This document shows, in pieces, positions 1 to 10,876 of a stretch of 45,377 nt of DNA; position 1 is the first letter of the stretch; each line of letters opens with the position of its first letter. The notes below the pieces were generated by a model. That model was not told the DNA's origin. It saw only the letters and a program-made list of their open reading frames with translations, and did no database searches. Source of the DNA: Chara braunii (lineage: Eukaryota > Streptophyta > Charophyceae > Charales > Characeae); the NCBI GenBank assembly GCA_003427395.1, contig BFEA01000010.1:2881997-2927373 (forward strand). The letters run 5' to 3'. The position numbers and the translations under genes were made by a program.

Positions 1-216
1 TTAGGGCGGGCACGAGGCTTGCTGGGGCCTTGGCCCAGAACATGTACATCATGGCAAGGCCCCTTCTTGAGGGTTCAATCCTCACACTTTTTAAGTGCTT
101 CTTTCCATTGGATTGGGATCGCATCCACCAGTTGCTTTAGCATTAGGTCAAGGTGTTTAACTTCTTTCCAAGTGGTACTCAGTTGCTGTGGGGACTCCCA
201 GCAACGGTTGTGATTG
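1..216. other. Unassigned left flank
   Basis: This stretch lies outside the 3' LTR of retroelement A, which begins at 217. It does not match the 5' untranslated sequence that precedes the equivalent LTRs at 6897 and 14666. No convincing coding frame is seen; the short open frames have no recognisable motif. Confidence 0.5.
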
Positions 217-1134
217 TGCAAGGAAACAGAGCGATAGTGAATTCCCGAAACCAAGCAGCATCATACACATGAAACCAGACAGTCTCGACCTCGAACCAAA
301 AGCAGAATTGCAACTCGAGTTCCACCAAATAAGAGCACAGCAAAAGCTCGCAAGTGACAATGTTAGAACAGTCTCCTTATCATCAACAGTGAACCAAAGT
401 CGAATCCCTATCTGGTGCTCAGCGCCCAGACTACGAATGGAAGATCCTATCTAGCCTACCTACAATGCCGCTGGTGATGTCAACAGCTTCCCGGAGTACG
501 AGCAGATCTCGGCCAATGTCGTCCGTATGTCTCACACTTCACTCACAACCTTGATCCCCCACACAGATGCCACATGCACCAAAGGACCACCATGTGGCCC
601 ATCCAGCTATGCGCAGGCCAGCTCGGCTATGGCTGCCTGCATTCTCCCTGCTCCCCCGTGAGAACGTAGGCACTTGCGAGAAAATAGCGCAGCAGCGCTG
701 GTGCAGCATGCAGCAAGTGCCCGAATGTCCAGCCCGCAGCCAGGCCCTTTCCTTTATGGAATGAGGCTGGCAGTCGTGGGCTACCTGGCTGGCCTGGGCC
801 TCCCCACAGAACCTTCCGGTAGGCCCCAAGTGGCTGAGCCCCTCTCCCAGGGAATCTTCCACAGGGCCTGGGGTGACCCGTGTCCGACTGCCAGCGGCCT
901 GTATTCGGCTCATGCCCCGTGTCTGGCCCAGGGCCTGACTCGATACATTTGGAAAAAGGCAGGCAGGGCCTGGACTCACTCAACCAACTGGCGCTGCACA
1001 ACTGCCTGAATTGCCCAGCTGCATCAAAACCCAAAAATAGGCCTCTCGTCACTTGTCAGGCCCGCCTTCCGTTAGGGCGGCCGTACTTGCTGAAACAGGG
1101 CCCAGTAGGGCTTACCGAGGCCTTGAGCCTCGCA
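217..1134 (-). repeat. 3' LTR of element A
   Basis: About 918 bp, homologous to 6897-7826 and 14666-15459. It begins TGCAAGG and ends CCTCGCA, giving a TGC...GCA inverted terminus. Homology stops abruptly at 217, where the sequence becomes unrelated to the primer-site side of the other two LTRs, as expected for the outer edge of a 3' LTR. Short open frames inside it have no recognisable domain. Confidence 0.85.
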
Positions 1135-1146
1135 TTCCCTCCTCCA
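1135..1146 (-). promoter_or_regulatory. Polypurine tract of element A
   Basis: A pyrimidine run on the plus strand (TTCCCTCCTCCA) directly follows the LTR end at 1134. On the coding (minus) strand it is a purine-rich tract next to the 3' LTR, the expected plus-strand primer. The same run follows the central LTR at 7827. Confidence 0.65.
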
Positions 1147-1170
1147 TACTTCGACAGTTCTATGAGAAGT

Positions 1171-1553
1171 TCACTCAATGTGGCGCTTTCCGTTCTGCAG
1201 CGACTTCTCATAGTGAGCGACAACCTGTGGAGCGGTCTGCATCAGTTCCTCCCTTGTAAACCATCGTTCCTCCTTTGGATCAATGTGATGTCTGAACTGA
1301 ACGTGATATTGCAGCTTCGGCTTTGGAGGACGGCCCCTGCCTGCTGGTCTTGGAACCGGCATTTTCTGTGGTCCACGATGTCGTCGATGTCGATCTCTCC
1401 ATCCATGGTTGGGGGCAGCATTAAGCGACAAGAGGGAAACTGATCAGTTTCCTGGAAAGGTGCGAGTTTGGAGGCGTGAAAGACGGTATGTGCGAAGGTG
1501 ACCAGGGATTTGCACCACATAGGAAGGCCCATCGGGATAGTCTCCGACCACAT
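1171..1553 (-). pseudogene. Element A integrase C-terminus with chromodomain-like tail
   Basis: Two overlapping frames carry the end of pol. One (1242-1553) has the FHASKLAPF stretch typical of the Ty3/Gypsy integrase C-terminus and the MDGEIDIDDIVDH segment. The other (1171-1431) continues with PPKPKLQYHVQF, ERWFTREEL and TAPQVVAHYE. Together they match the chromodomain-like module of chromoviruses, which directs integration to chromatin. The switch of frame around 1330-1400 shows a frameshift, so this copy cannot make the intact tail. Confidence 0.75.
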
Positions 1554-2334
1554 CTAAAACCTCCCATGGTCCGAAGTACTGTGGCATGAGCTTTCGGGAA
1601 ATCCCGTGCTCTTGCCCAAGTTCGGGTGCCTTGACCCAGACTCTATCCCCAACCTGGAACATAGAAGGGCAGCGGTGTTTGTTTTCTGATTCTATCATTA
1701 CCACCTGTGCTTTGCACATGCTGTCCACTGCTTGTTGCATAAGACTTTCATATCTGTAGGCAAATTCCAAGGTACCCGGCGCAGCAGTGGACTGGTTCTC
1801 AGGTAATAAGAAATCTAGAGGCAGTTCAGGCTTGAAAGTTAGGGGCAGACTGTTGGGGCTCACCCCAGTCGCGCTGTGCACAACGTTGTTGTACAGGCTG
1901 GCGATGAGAGCAAGCTTCTCATCCCAGTCCACCTGATTAGGCTTGATGTAGTGCCTTAGCAGGTGTTGTACACCGCGGTTCAGCTGATCCGCTTGTCCAT
2001 TTGCCTCTGGGTGGTTCCTGGAGGTCATCTGCAGCTGAGTCCCTTGTTCAGCAGCTGTAGCCTGCCACAGCTCACTGGCGAATCGTACATCCCGGTCACT
2101 GATAATGGACTTTGGCAGGCCATATTCTCTGACCCAGTTCTCTTTGAACAGTCTGATTATGTACTCGGTCTTCGCTGTTTCCGGCATGGCAACTAACCTA
2201 GCATACTTACTGAACTTATCCACAATAACAAAGACATATCTCATACCACTCTTGCTGGTGACCAGCGTATCCATCAAATCCATGGAGGCTCTCACCAGGC
2301 CTTTCTGGAATCGGAAGGGGCTTGAGAAGCCCAA
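1444..2334 (-). pseudogene. Element A integrase catalytic core
   Basis: A 296-residue frame covering the rve-type integrase core. It has the first-Asp region DLMDTLVTSKSG with FVIVDKFSKYARL, the second-Asp motif SDRDVRFASELW, and the glutamate motif HPEANGQADQLNR, where the family usually has ...GQxEx; Asp stands where Glu is expected. The downstream segment has VGDRVWVK and GPWEVLDVVGD, the GPY/F-like region. The N-terminal zinc finger lies in the overlapping frame 2216-3019. It is part of a single pol polyprotein with the RT/RH frames at higher coordinates. Confidence 0.85.
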
Positions 2335-3019
2335 GAGGGGCCTGTGTGCGTGGCTCGTCTCTCTGACAGACCTGACAAGTTTCCACGTACAGCTTGGCGT
2401 CTTTCATCATCGTGGGCCACCAGAACTTCTGCAACAAATTTGCTGCAGTCTTCTTAAAGCCAAAATGTCCAGTGGCATCATGACACTCGCTTAAAAATAA
2501 ACTACGCAAAGGCTCTCTATTTGGCACACACACATGTTTATTCCTGGCCTTCTTGAGGAACAGCAGACCATCGACCAACACAAACTCGTCTGAAGTCACC
2601 TTGTCCTTCGCCTCGAGTCTGCATATGACCTCTGCCATGAACGGATCCTCGCGATAGGCTTCCACCAAGGACTGAGTAACATTGTCCGCAAGCCCGAACT
2701 CGGTGATTAGCGCACCAAGGAAATCTGGCCTACGCGATAGCGCATCAGCAACCTTGTTGTACTCCCCTTTGATGTACTGAGGTTCGACGTCATACTGTTC
2801 TATGACTTCGATCCAGCGTTTCAAAGCACCGGAGAGTACAGGTTGTGTCCCCATCCACCTCATGGTCCGATGATCAGTCCTGACGTAGAAGAATCTCCCA
2901 AGGAGGTAGTGCCTCCAATGGGTCAGCACTTCATATATCGCGTAGAGTGTCTTCTCATATGTGGACTTAGCAAACTTATGAGAGGGCATCTTTTTGGACA
3001 TGTACTCTAAGGGCCTCAA
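2216..3019 (-). pseudogene. Element A RNase H end and integrase zinc finger
   Basis: A 267-residue frame. The first part is the C-terminal RNase H (STYEKTLYAIYE, HWRHYLLGRFFYVRTDH, KGEYNKVADALSRR). The second part is the HHCC integrase finger: CHDATGHFG supplies the two His and CQVCQRD supplies C-x2-C. It runs into the integrase core frame. The N-terminal RNase H aspartate segment is in a separate broken frame near 3020-3100, so the pol ORF is interrupted. Confidence 0.85.
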
Positions 3020-3095
3020 CTTCTTCCCCTCCTATTGAGCACGCACAACACCAATGCCATATTGGCTGGCATCCGTGGTTACAACGAATGGCTTG

Positions 3096-3577
3096 TCAGG
3101 AAGAGAGTTTCAAGACTTCGTGGTGTGTAAGAGAATGCTTCAGATGTCTGAAAGCAGCCTCACACCTGTCTGTCCGCTCCAAGCATGTGAGATCCGGCAA
3201 GTTCTTCATAAAATTGAGAAAGTATCCGATCATCCCCAAGAAGGGTCTCACCTTAGTCACAGACTGAGGGCACGGCCAGTCACGAATGTTGGCCACCTTT
3301 GCGTCATCGGGCTTCAATCCCTCCGTGAAAATCTCATGACCTAGATACAAGATCCAGGTGCGGTCAAACTCACACTTCTCCCGGTTAATCTTAACTGATG
3401 TTGTCGAAGGAGACCAAGTACTTTATCCAAATGGGCTACATGCTCCTCAACAGTCCTAAAAATAAGTATGTCATCAAGGTACATGATGACAAACTTATCT
3501 AAGTACTCATGAAAGATCCGGTTCAGCGCGTGCTGAAAGGTGCCAGGAGCATTGCAAAGGCCGAAAGGCATCACCAC
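3096..3577 (-). pseudogene. Element A reverse transcriptase, C-terminal remnant
   Basis: Two frames (3341-3577 and 3096-3350) hold the RT palm and thumb. The first has [14 protein letters not shown] and the catalytic box YLDDILIF; the second has [17 protein letters not shown] and FLGMIGYF. The fingers and first catalytic Asp segment, seen in copy B at about 10313-10610, are absent because of a deletion whose junction is near 3590-3600. This copy cannot encode a functional RT. Confidence 0.85.
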
Positions 3578-3597
3578 AAACTCGTACAGATGCGGAG

Positions 3598-3944
3598 GAG
3601 ACCGGCGCCTGCCCCATTGTCGGCGGGATCCTTTCTGTCACTTTCCTAATCCGACACTTGGACTGGTTATGACCATACTGGCCACAACAAATATAAGCCG
3701 CACAGGAGTGACGATCTCTCCACACGTCCTCGGTAAGCCCCGCTTTTTCCCATGGAGGAGCATTAGGGTCTACTTGAGTCCTTGACCGGGAACCTCCACG
3801 GTGTCTACCGGTCACCTTACCTTTTTGAACTGAGGCAGCGACTGCTCCACCCCCTGAAGCTTTTGCGCTACCCGACTCTGATCCTACTCCCAACTGGAAG
3901 TCGTTGTCTAACTCTATGGTAGAACCATTGTTATCGACAAACAT
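3598..3944 (-). pseudogene. Element A gag C-terminus with CCHC zinc knuckle
   Basis: The frame 3507-3944 contains CCGQYGHNQSKC, which fits the nucleocapsid knuckle CX2CX4HX4C, here in the context YICCGQYGHNQSKCRIRK. Next to it are acidic and serine/glycine-rich linkers (FVDNNGSTIELDND). In an intact element the protease follows; here the knuckle is fused almost directly to RT because of the internal deletion. The equivalent in copy B is at 11499-11693. Confidence 0.8.
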
Positions 3945-5503
3945 AATGTGCCCCTTAGCCTTCCAGTTAGGAGGCAGTGTCTTCTTCCTACCATCCGTAG
4001 TGGGTTGGTGCCCATGCCGATCTTTGCCTCTTGATCAAGGGCCTTCTTGCTGAACGAGGGGAAGTTGTGAACCGTGATCATAGCTTCACCTGCCAACTGA
4101 TTCCTGAGCCCTATGGGGAGACACCTCAGGTAAGTGGTAAGTAAGACCTGGGGTCCTAGCACACTCCAAGCACAGATCAGACGCTCAACCACGTCTATGG
4201 CATCCTTTACCGACCTGAACTTTCTTTAGCTCAAGGTCAATATCGCGTCGGTGGCCTTTTGAGCCTCCTGCAGATCATGCCACCTTTCTTCCACCAGCTT
4301 GAGGAAATCATCCAATTTCTGGGTGACTGCCCAAGCGCGGAAATCATGACCGTACCCCTGTAATTGCACGTGCCCACTTAACCACCTTGCTCCATTCTCC
4401 TCCAGATAGGAGGCAACCACAAGCACTTCCTCGTGAGGCAGGGTTAACTTGAACTTCACATAGACTGGCACCGACCTCAACCAGGTGTTGAGGTCCTCAC
4501 CCTTCTTATCTCCTGAGAAGGGTTTCGATGATGCGATGGCAGTCTTTGGAACCCACTGTCCCTGTCCCGGTGCCTGCGCAACTCCAAACTGTGGAACCTG
4601 GGGTGCAGGTTGTTGCACCTGCTACTGCGCTGGCTGCAAAACAGCAAGCTGTCCTGATACGACAGTCGGCAACAGAGGTTGGGAGACACTATCTCAACAG
4701 TAACCTGTACACTAGGACCTGTTGAGAACCCGCCTGTCAAGGCATACCAAGGTGGGAAGCGGCATGTACCGATACCGGAGGAAGCGTAGATGGGACTACC
4801 CCGATTACCGGTGGGACAAAAGGAGGAGGCTGTACCACGGGCCAGGCACCTGGCCCATATGGTGATGGTGTAACTTGAACTCACCCGACCACCACAACCA
4901 GGCTCCTCTGAATGTCTTGCAAGAGTGACGTATGGTATTCCTGCATCTCCACTACATCTAGCAGGACTGTCCTAACGGTCCTTACGTCGTCATCCATGTT
5001 TGTCAGGTCCGTTTCCTCTAACTCCCGGATGCCCGCTTCTCTCCGCTGCATCCTCGCTCTATGTCTAATCATTCTCTCCTTCTTTGCTTGTATCTCATCT
5101 AGTGCCTGTTGTGGCTGTGCTTCGCGAGCGTTTGCTCGCTGAATGGTGACCTCCTCGGGACTCAAGACTAGTTGCTAGCTAGCCATCACACCAGCGGACT
5201 GACTTTGGGTATGTGCCATTGTTGCACCTACAGCCCCTGAACTACTAGCCTGGGAACTCTGCGGCGTCCCGGAACTACTCACTTGAGAGCCCTGTTGTGC
5301 AGAAGTGGCCATTACGGCCGCTGAAGCAGCTGCCTCTCTTGCGAAAGCCCTGCTTGCCTCCGCGTCCTCCTCTGCTGACGCTGCCTTTCCCTAGCCTGTC
5401 TGAATAGGAGGTGGTCTCCCTCGGCTCCTAAGGCTACGTCGACCAACGAGAGTCTACGGCTTGACGAACGCAGGATCCGATCATCCGGTTCAAATCCCTC
5501 CAT
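3914..5503 (-). pseudogene. Element A gag (capsid) pseudogene
   Basis: Broken into frames 3914-4192, 4226-4618, 4881-5165 and 5312-5503. The 4226-4618 frame has the Retrotrans_gag capsid core (FSGDKKGEDLNTWLRSV, LEENGARWLSG, FLKLVEERWHD). The 4881-5165 frame is an arginine/glutamate-rich helical N-terminal region (ANAREAQPQQALDEIQ, RREAGIRELEETDLTNMDDD). Copy B keeps 12092-13042 open across the same span, so the stops and frameshifts here are secondary decay. Confidence 0.8.
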
Positions 5504-6896
5504 GTTGCTTATATGCTATAGCAGTGTGCAGTGTCTGCACTAGGACACACTCCGTTGCCTACCGCAGCGTAGCGCTCAAACTGATTTAAAATAATAAAAT
5601 TAATTAACCGGTGACGTTGTAAGAGAATACACAATTGGGTCCAACAAGTAAGTCCAGGTCCAAAAGGTAAGTCCAGGTCCAACAGGTAAGTCCAGATTCC
5701 TACAAACGAAACTATTTTACCCGACTAGTCCACGAACAGAAAGCAAATAAGCAGAATCAGAAAGTTCTACCTATGATGTCTGTCAGATCAGTTAATGATT
5801 CTAGAAAGCAAATAAGCAGAATCAGAAAGTTCTACCTATGATGTCTGTCAGATCAGTTAATGATTCTACATCTAACTAATAAAAATAAAAATAGAATCAT
5901 TTGTATGGCTGTTTGCAGAGTGGATTTTTTCCCGAATTGATCACTTTAAACCTACCCCTCCCTCAGTTCTCCTTGATGTCACTTGACGTCAGCGTTCCTG
6001 AGGCATCCAGATAGCGCGAGTGTCTAAAGGTGTGCACACGACCGACCGATGTGCCCCAAGCCAATGCTGAGCTGGCCAGCCCTGAACCATGTTCACCCTA
6101 GCGTGAAGTGAGCCTTACACCGACTGATTGGCTGATCAAGAGGCAGTTTAAGGACGGCCCCCGAGGTCCGAAGGAATTCTTTAACGTTGCAAACAGGACG
6201 ACGATCATGGCCAATGGAAGGTACCCTGCCAGTATTTATTTATGGACGTTCGGTTCTCGTCTTCCCCGTCGGGCTGGCCTGCCCCTCGTGACCTAACTAT
6301 AGCGCAGCTGACAGGCAAAGGACAAAACAGCAAAGCATGCGTGCTCTACTCCCGGTGGGTTGGCATGGTGATCGTGACCCAGTGCTTCGACCAGGGCCCT
6401 TCAGATGGCAAGGCCCTCTCCTTCCAGATGCTCCATGTGAACAATGTAGACTCCCAAGGATGAGCGCACTCGACTCCTCACATGAGAGGACTCTCCAGAC
6501 AGAACACACGTCCTCACGGTAAGATGTGTCGAAGAGGGTAGATAAGGTTAAGTGCAACGAACCTAAAAATAGCCACCCCCAACCACAAATATTCTCACCA
6601 GATGACCTGACGCCGCTTATGATGACCAATCATTCCTTCGGCACAACCAGCATTACACCCCCTTTCCACCTCAGCATCAATCACACATCAAATAGTTCTC
6701 ATCACACTGCGCAACACCCAATATCACCTCTCAGCCTTCCTGGAAATACCCCTCTCCGCTTGGGTCGCCTGCTTGCCTTCGCCCTCCTCACTACACACTA
6801 CCCACGGTCGCTCACCCAGCTACCCGCGTGCATGCACCGTATAAGCAGAAGACAAGCGCCAGATTAGCGCAACATTCCACAACTCCGATACCAAAA
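5504..6896 (-). other. Element A 5' untranslated leader
   Basis: Non-coding stretch between gag and the central LTR, homologous to 13496-14665 in copy B. It contains a 19-bp unit repeated three times (5639-5695, GGTCCAACAGGTAAGTCCA-like), a 65-bp tandem duplication (5738-5867), and about 100 bp near 6167-6268 that copy B lacks. Short open frames are not conserved in sequence style and look like chance. Confidence 0.65.
6877..6893 (-). promoter_or_regulatory. Primer binding site, initiator tRNA-Met type (element A)
   Basis: Read on the minus strand this is TGGTATCGGAGTTGTGG, starting four bases from the LTR edge. TGGTATC.GAG matches the complement of the 3' end of plant initiator tRNA-Met (TGGTATCAGAGC) with one difference, and the bases beyond it diverge. 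Confidence 0.8.
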
Positions 6897-7826
6897 TGCA
6901 AGAAAAGCGAGCGACAATGAATTCCAAAAACCAAGCAATATCAAACACATGAAACCAGATAGTCTTGACCTCGAACCAAGAGCAGAATTGCAACTCGAGT
7001 TCCACCAAATAAGAGCACAACAAAAGCTCACAAGTGACAACGTTGGAATAGTCTCATCATTATCAACAATGAACCAATGTCGAATCCCTATCTGGCGCTC
7101 AGCGCCCAAAAACGAATGGAAGATCCTATCTAGCCTATCTACGATGCCGCTGGTGATGTCAACAGCTTCCCGAAGTACGAGCAGATCTCGGCCATAGCCG
7201 TTCGCCTCAAGCACCAGGTATGTCTCACGCTTCACTCACAACCTCGATCCACAGATGCCACATGCACCCAGGGACAGCCATGCACCCCATCCAACTATGC
7301 GCAGGCCAGCTCGGCTATGGCTGCCTGCATCCTCCCTGCTCGACTGTGAGCGCGTAGGCACTTGCGAGCAAACAGCGCAGCAGTGCTGGTGCAGCATGCA
7401 GCACGTGCCCGAATGCCCAGCCTGCAGCCAGGCCCTTTCCTCTATGGAATAAGGCTGCCAGTCGTGGGCTGCCTGGCTGGCCTGGGCCTCCCCACGGAAG
7501 CTTCCGGTAGGCCCCAAGTGGTTGAGCCCCTGTCCCAAGGAATCTTCCACAGGGCCTGGGGTGGTTTCCCGTGCCCGATTGCCAGCGGCTCGTGTTTGGC
7601 TCATGCCCTGTGTCTGGCCCAGGGCCTGCCTCGATACATTTGGAAAAAGGCAGGCATGGCCTGGACTCACTCAACCAACTGGCGCTCACGCAACTGCCTG
7701 AATTTCCCAGCTGCGTGAAAACCCAAAAATAGGCCTCTTGTCACTTGTCAGGCCCACCTTCACTTAGGGCGGCCGTACTTGCTGAAGCAGGCCCCAGTAG
7801 GGCTTACCGAGGCTTTGAGCCTCGCA
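6897..7826 (-). repeat. Shared central LTR (5' LTR of A, 3' LTR of B)
   Basis: About 930 bp, TGCAAGA...CTCGCA. It is homologous to the outer LTRs, is preceded by a primer site on the A side and followed by a polypurine tract on the B side. It contains a 13-bp palindrome (GGCGCTCAGCGCC, 7094-7106) that recurs in the diverged LTR at 17304. Confidence 0.88.
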
Positions 7827-7838
7827 TTCCCTCCTCCA
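7827..7838 (-). promoter_or_regulatory. Polypurine tract of element B
   Basis: Plus-strand TTCCCTCCTCCA directly after the LTR end, identical to the tract at 1135. On the coding strand it is purine-rich and abuts the 3' LTR. Confidence 0.65.
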
Positions 7839-7862
7839 TACTTCAACAGTCCTCTGAGAAGT

Positions 7863-8355
7863 TCACTTAATCTGGCGCTTTCCGTTCTGCAGCGACCTCT
7901 CATAGTGAGCGTCAACTTGTGGAGCGGTCTGCATTAATTCCTCCCTTGTAAACCATCGGTCCTCCTTTGGATCACTGTGATGTCTGAACCGAACGCGATA
8001 TTCCAGCTTCGGCTTTGGAGGACAGCCCCTGCCAGTTGGTCTTGGAATCGACATTCTTTGTGGTCCACGATGTCGTCGATGTCGATCTCTCCATCCATGG
8101 TTGGTGGCAGCTTTGAGCGACGAGAGGGAAACTCATCTGTGTCCTTGAAAGGTGCGATTTGGAGGCGTGAAAGACAGGATAGGTGCGAAGGTCACCAGGG
8201 ATTTGCACCACATAGGAAGGCCCATCGGGGTCGTCTCCGACCACATCTAAAACCTCCCATGGTCCGAAGTCATGTGGCATGAGCTTTCGGGAAATCCCGT
8301 GCTCTTGCCCAAGTTCGGATGCCTTGACCCAAACTCTATCCCCAACCTGGAACAT
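7863..8355 (-). pseudogene. Element B integrase C-terminus and chromodomain-like tail
   Basis: Frames 7972-8355 and 7863-8054. The first has VGDRVWVKASELGQ, GPWEVLDVVGDDPDGPSYVVQIPG and VFHASKS; the second has RGCPPKPKLEYRVRF, DRWFTREELM and TAPQVDAHYE. These correspond to the GPY/F region and the chromodomain-like end. The frame shift between them near 8000-8150 breaks the protein. Confidence 0.78.
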
Positions 8356-9114
8356 AGAAGGGCAGTGGTGTTTGTTTTTCTGACTCTATCATTGCCGCCT
8401 GCGCGTTGTGCATGTTGTCCACTGCTTGTTGCATAAGACTTTCATATCTGTAGGCAAATTCCAAGGTAACCGGCGCAACAGTGGACTGGTTCTCAGGTAG
8501 TAAGAAATCTAGAGGCAATCGAGGCTTCAAAGTTAGGAGCAGACTGGTGGGGCTCACCCCAGTCGCGCTGTGCATAACGTTGTTGTACACGCTAGCGATG
8601 AGAGCAAGTTTCTCCTCCCAGTCCACCTGATTAGTCTTGATGTAGTGCATTAGCAGGTGTTGTACAGCGCGGTTCAGCTGATCCGCTTGTCCATTTGCCT
8701 TTGGGTGGTTCCCGGAGGTCATCTGCAGCTGAGCCCCTCGTTCAGCACCTGCAGCCTTCCATAGCTCACTAGTGAATCGTACATCCCAATCACTAACAAT
8801 GGACTTTGGCAAGCCAAAGTTCTCTTGAACAGTCTGATTATGTACTCGGTCTTCGCTGTTTCCGGCATGGCAACTAACCTAGCATACTTACTGAACCTAG
8901 CCACAATAACAAAGACATATCTCATACCACTCTTGCTGAAGTTGCTGGTGACCAGCGTATCCATCAAATCCATGGAGGCTCTCACCAGGCTTTTTCGGAA
9001 TCGGAACGGGCATGAGAAGCCCAAGAGGGGTCTGTGTGCGTGGCTTGTCTCTCTGACAGACATGACAAGTTTCCACGTATAGCCAGCTTGGCGTCTTTCA
9101 TCATCGTGGGCCAC
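8336..9114 (-). pseudogene. Element B integrase core
   Basis: Frames 8336-8812 and 8719-9114. The higher-coordinate frame carries the first-Asp region DLMDTLVTSNFSKSG and FVIVARFSKYARL. The lower carries VSDWDVRFTSELW, where the usual SDRDVRF has Trp for Arg, and NHPKANGQADQLNR, where Asp sits at the usual catalytic Glu. About 20 residues around the second Asp (the YGLPKSI segment) are disturbed by a small deletion near 8818. Catalytic activity is not expected. Confidence 0.85.
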
Positions 9115-9542
9115 CAGAACTGCTGCAACAAATTTGCTCCACTCTTCTTATAGCCAAAATGTCCAGTGGCATCATGCCACTCGCTTAAACTCCGCAAAGA
9201 CTCTCTATTTGGCACACAAAGACGTTTATTCCCGACCTTCTTGAGGAACATTAGACCATCGACCAACACAAACTCGTTTGAAGTCACCTTGTCCTTCGCC
9301 TCGAGTCTGCGTATGATCTCTACCATGAATGGATCCTCGCGAAGGGCTTCCACCAAGGACTGAGTAACATTGTCCGCAAGCCCAAACTCGGTGATTAGCG
9401 CACCAAGGAAATCTGGCCTACGCGATAGCGCATCAACAACCTTATTGTACTCCCCTTTGATGTACTGAGGTTCGAAGTCATACTGTTCTATGACTTCGAC
9501 CCAACGTTTCAAAGCATCGGAGAGTACAGAATGTGTCCTCAT
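8982..9542 (-). pseudogene. Element B RNase H end and integrase zinc finger
   Basis: A 186-residue frame with the RNase H C-terminal signature KGEYNKVVDALSRRPDFLG, a linker (FVLVDGLMFLKKV) and the integrase HHCC finger beginning at WHDATGHFGYKK. The CxxC half is present but shifted (LSCLSERQ instead of CQVCQRD), showing a frameshift within the finger. It is adjacent to and collinear with the RT/RH frame 9582-9983. Confidence 0.83.
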
Positions 9543-9581
9543 CCACCTCAGGGTCTGATGATCAATCCTAACGTAGAAGAA

Positions 9582-9983
9582 TCACCCAAGGTGATAGTGC
9601 CTCCAATGGGTCAGTGCTTTATATATCGCGTAGAGTTCCTTCTCATAAGTGGACTTAGCAAACTCCTGAGAGGGCATCTTCTTGGACATGTACTCTATGG
9701 GCCTCAAGTTCTTCCCCTCGTATTGCGCAAGCACGACACCGATGCCATATTGGCTGGCATCTGTGGTTACAACGAATGGCTTGTCAGGATAAGAGCATTT
9801 CAAGACCTCGTGGTGTGTAAGACAATGCTTCAAATGTCTTAAAGCAGCCTCACACCTGTCTGTCCACTCCAAGGGGGTGTCAAGGCGTGTGAGATCCGAC
9901 AAGGGTGCGGACACTATGCTGTAGTTCTTCACAAAATTGCGATAGTATCCGATCATCCCCAAGAAGGATCTCACCTCAGTCAC
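9582..9983 (-). pseudogene. Element B RT connection and RNase H
   Basis: A 133-residue frame: EVRSFLGMIGYYRNFVKNYS (end of RT), RCEAALRHLKHCLTHHEVLK, then the RNase H catalytic strand VVTTDASQYGIGVVLAQ with Asp, and the helix EYMSKKMPSQEFAKSTYEKELYAIYKAL with Glu. This is the standard RT-RNase H order of Ty3/Gypsy pol. Confidence 0.87.
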
Positions 9984-9998
9984 AGACTGAGGACTCGG

Positions 9999-10610
9999 CT
10001 AGACACGAATGCTTGCCACCTTCGCGTCATCGGGCTTCAATCCCTCCGTGGAAATCTCATGACCCAGATACAAGATCCGGCGGCCAAACTCACACTTCTC
10101 CCGGTCAATCCTGGACTGGTGTTGCGGAAGGAGACTAAGTATTTTATCCAAATGGGTTACATGCTCCTCGACAATCCTATTAAAAATAAGTATGTCATCG
10201 AGGTACACGATGACGAACTTATCTAAGTAGTCATGAAAGATCCGGTTCATCGCGTGCTGAAAGGTGCCGAGAGCATTGCAAAGGCCGAAAGGCATCACCA
10301 CAAACTCGTACAGATCGTACCTGGTCTGAAAAGCGGTTTTGTGTTGATCCTCACGCCGGATTGCAATCTGATGGTACTCGAACTTCAGATCTATCTTACT
10401 AAAGTACCTGCAGCCTTGCAGTCGGTCAAACAAGTCATCGATGTATGGTAGGGGCTCTACGTTCTTCACAGTGATGGCATTGAGGCCCCTATAGTCAATG
10501 CACATCCTCAATGTTCCCCCCTTCTTTGGTACGAATAGGACACGAGACCCGTAAGGGGAGGCGCTCGGCCGGATCCAACCTTTTCTACGAGTTCCTTGAG
10601 TTGCCGACAA
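9999..10610 (-). pseudogene. Element B reverse transcriptase domain
   Basis: A 203-residue frame holding nearly the whole RT. Seen in order: GWIRPSASPYGSRVLFVPKK (fingers), CIDYRGLNAITVKN, SKIDLKFEYHQI with the first catalytic Asp near residue 74, [14 protein letters not shown], and the YLDD box near residues 136-139, followed by LYLGHEISTEGL. It shows the best-preserved RT of this family in the window. Copy A has lost the region before about residue 100. Confidence 0.9.
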
Positions 10611-10876
10611 AGCTCATCAAGCTCCGCTGGAGACATCCGATAGATCCTACCCTTCGAAATATTAGACCCTGGGATAATCTCTATCGTGTGGACGACCTCC
10701 CTCTCAACAACCCTTTTTGGCTCTTCAAATATATCAGGGTCCCTAGCGACAACTCCCTCTATCTCTGGAGGCATTTTCACCGGCTCACCCTCCGCTGAGA
10801 CATAAACTAAGTACATACCCTCCACCGGATTTTGCTTATAATAATTATAGAATGTGGCCACACACATAGGACTCAA
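10508..10876 (-). pseudogene. Element B protease-RT linker and RT start
   Basis: A 122-residue frame in which HTIEIIPGSNISKGRIYRMSPAE is the conserved stretch just before Ty3/Gypsy RT (HxIxxxPGSxPxxxxxYRMSPxE), followed by LDELCRQLKELVEKV. It overlaps the RT frame by about 100 nt, so a frameshift lies at roughly 10510-10610. Confidence 0.8.

Noticed and set aside
539-1052. Overlapping 110-190 residue frames on both strands in the LTR at 217-1134 (also in 7236-7718 and 14927-15479)
   Set aside because: They recur in each LTR because the LTRs are homologous, are GC-rich, lie on both strands at once, and have no domain; they look like non-coding LTR sequence.
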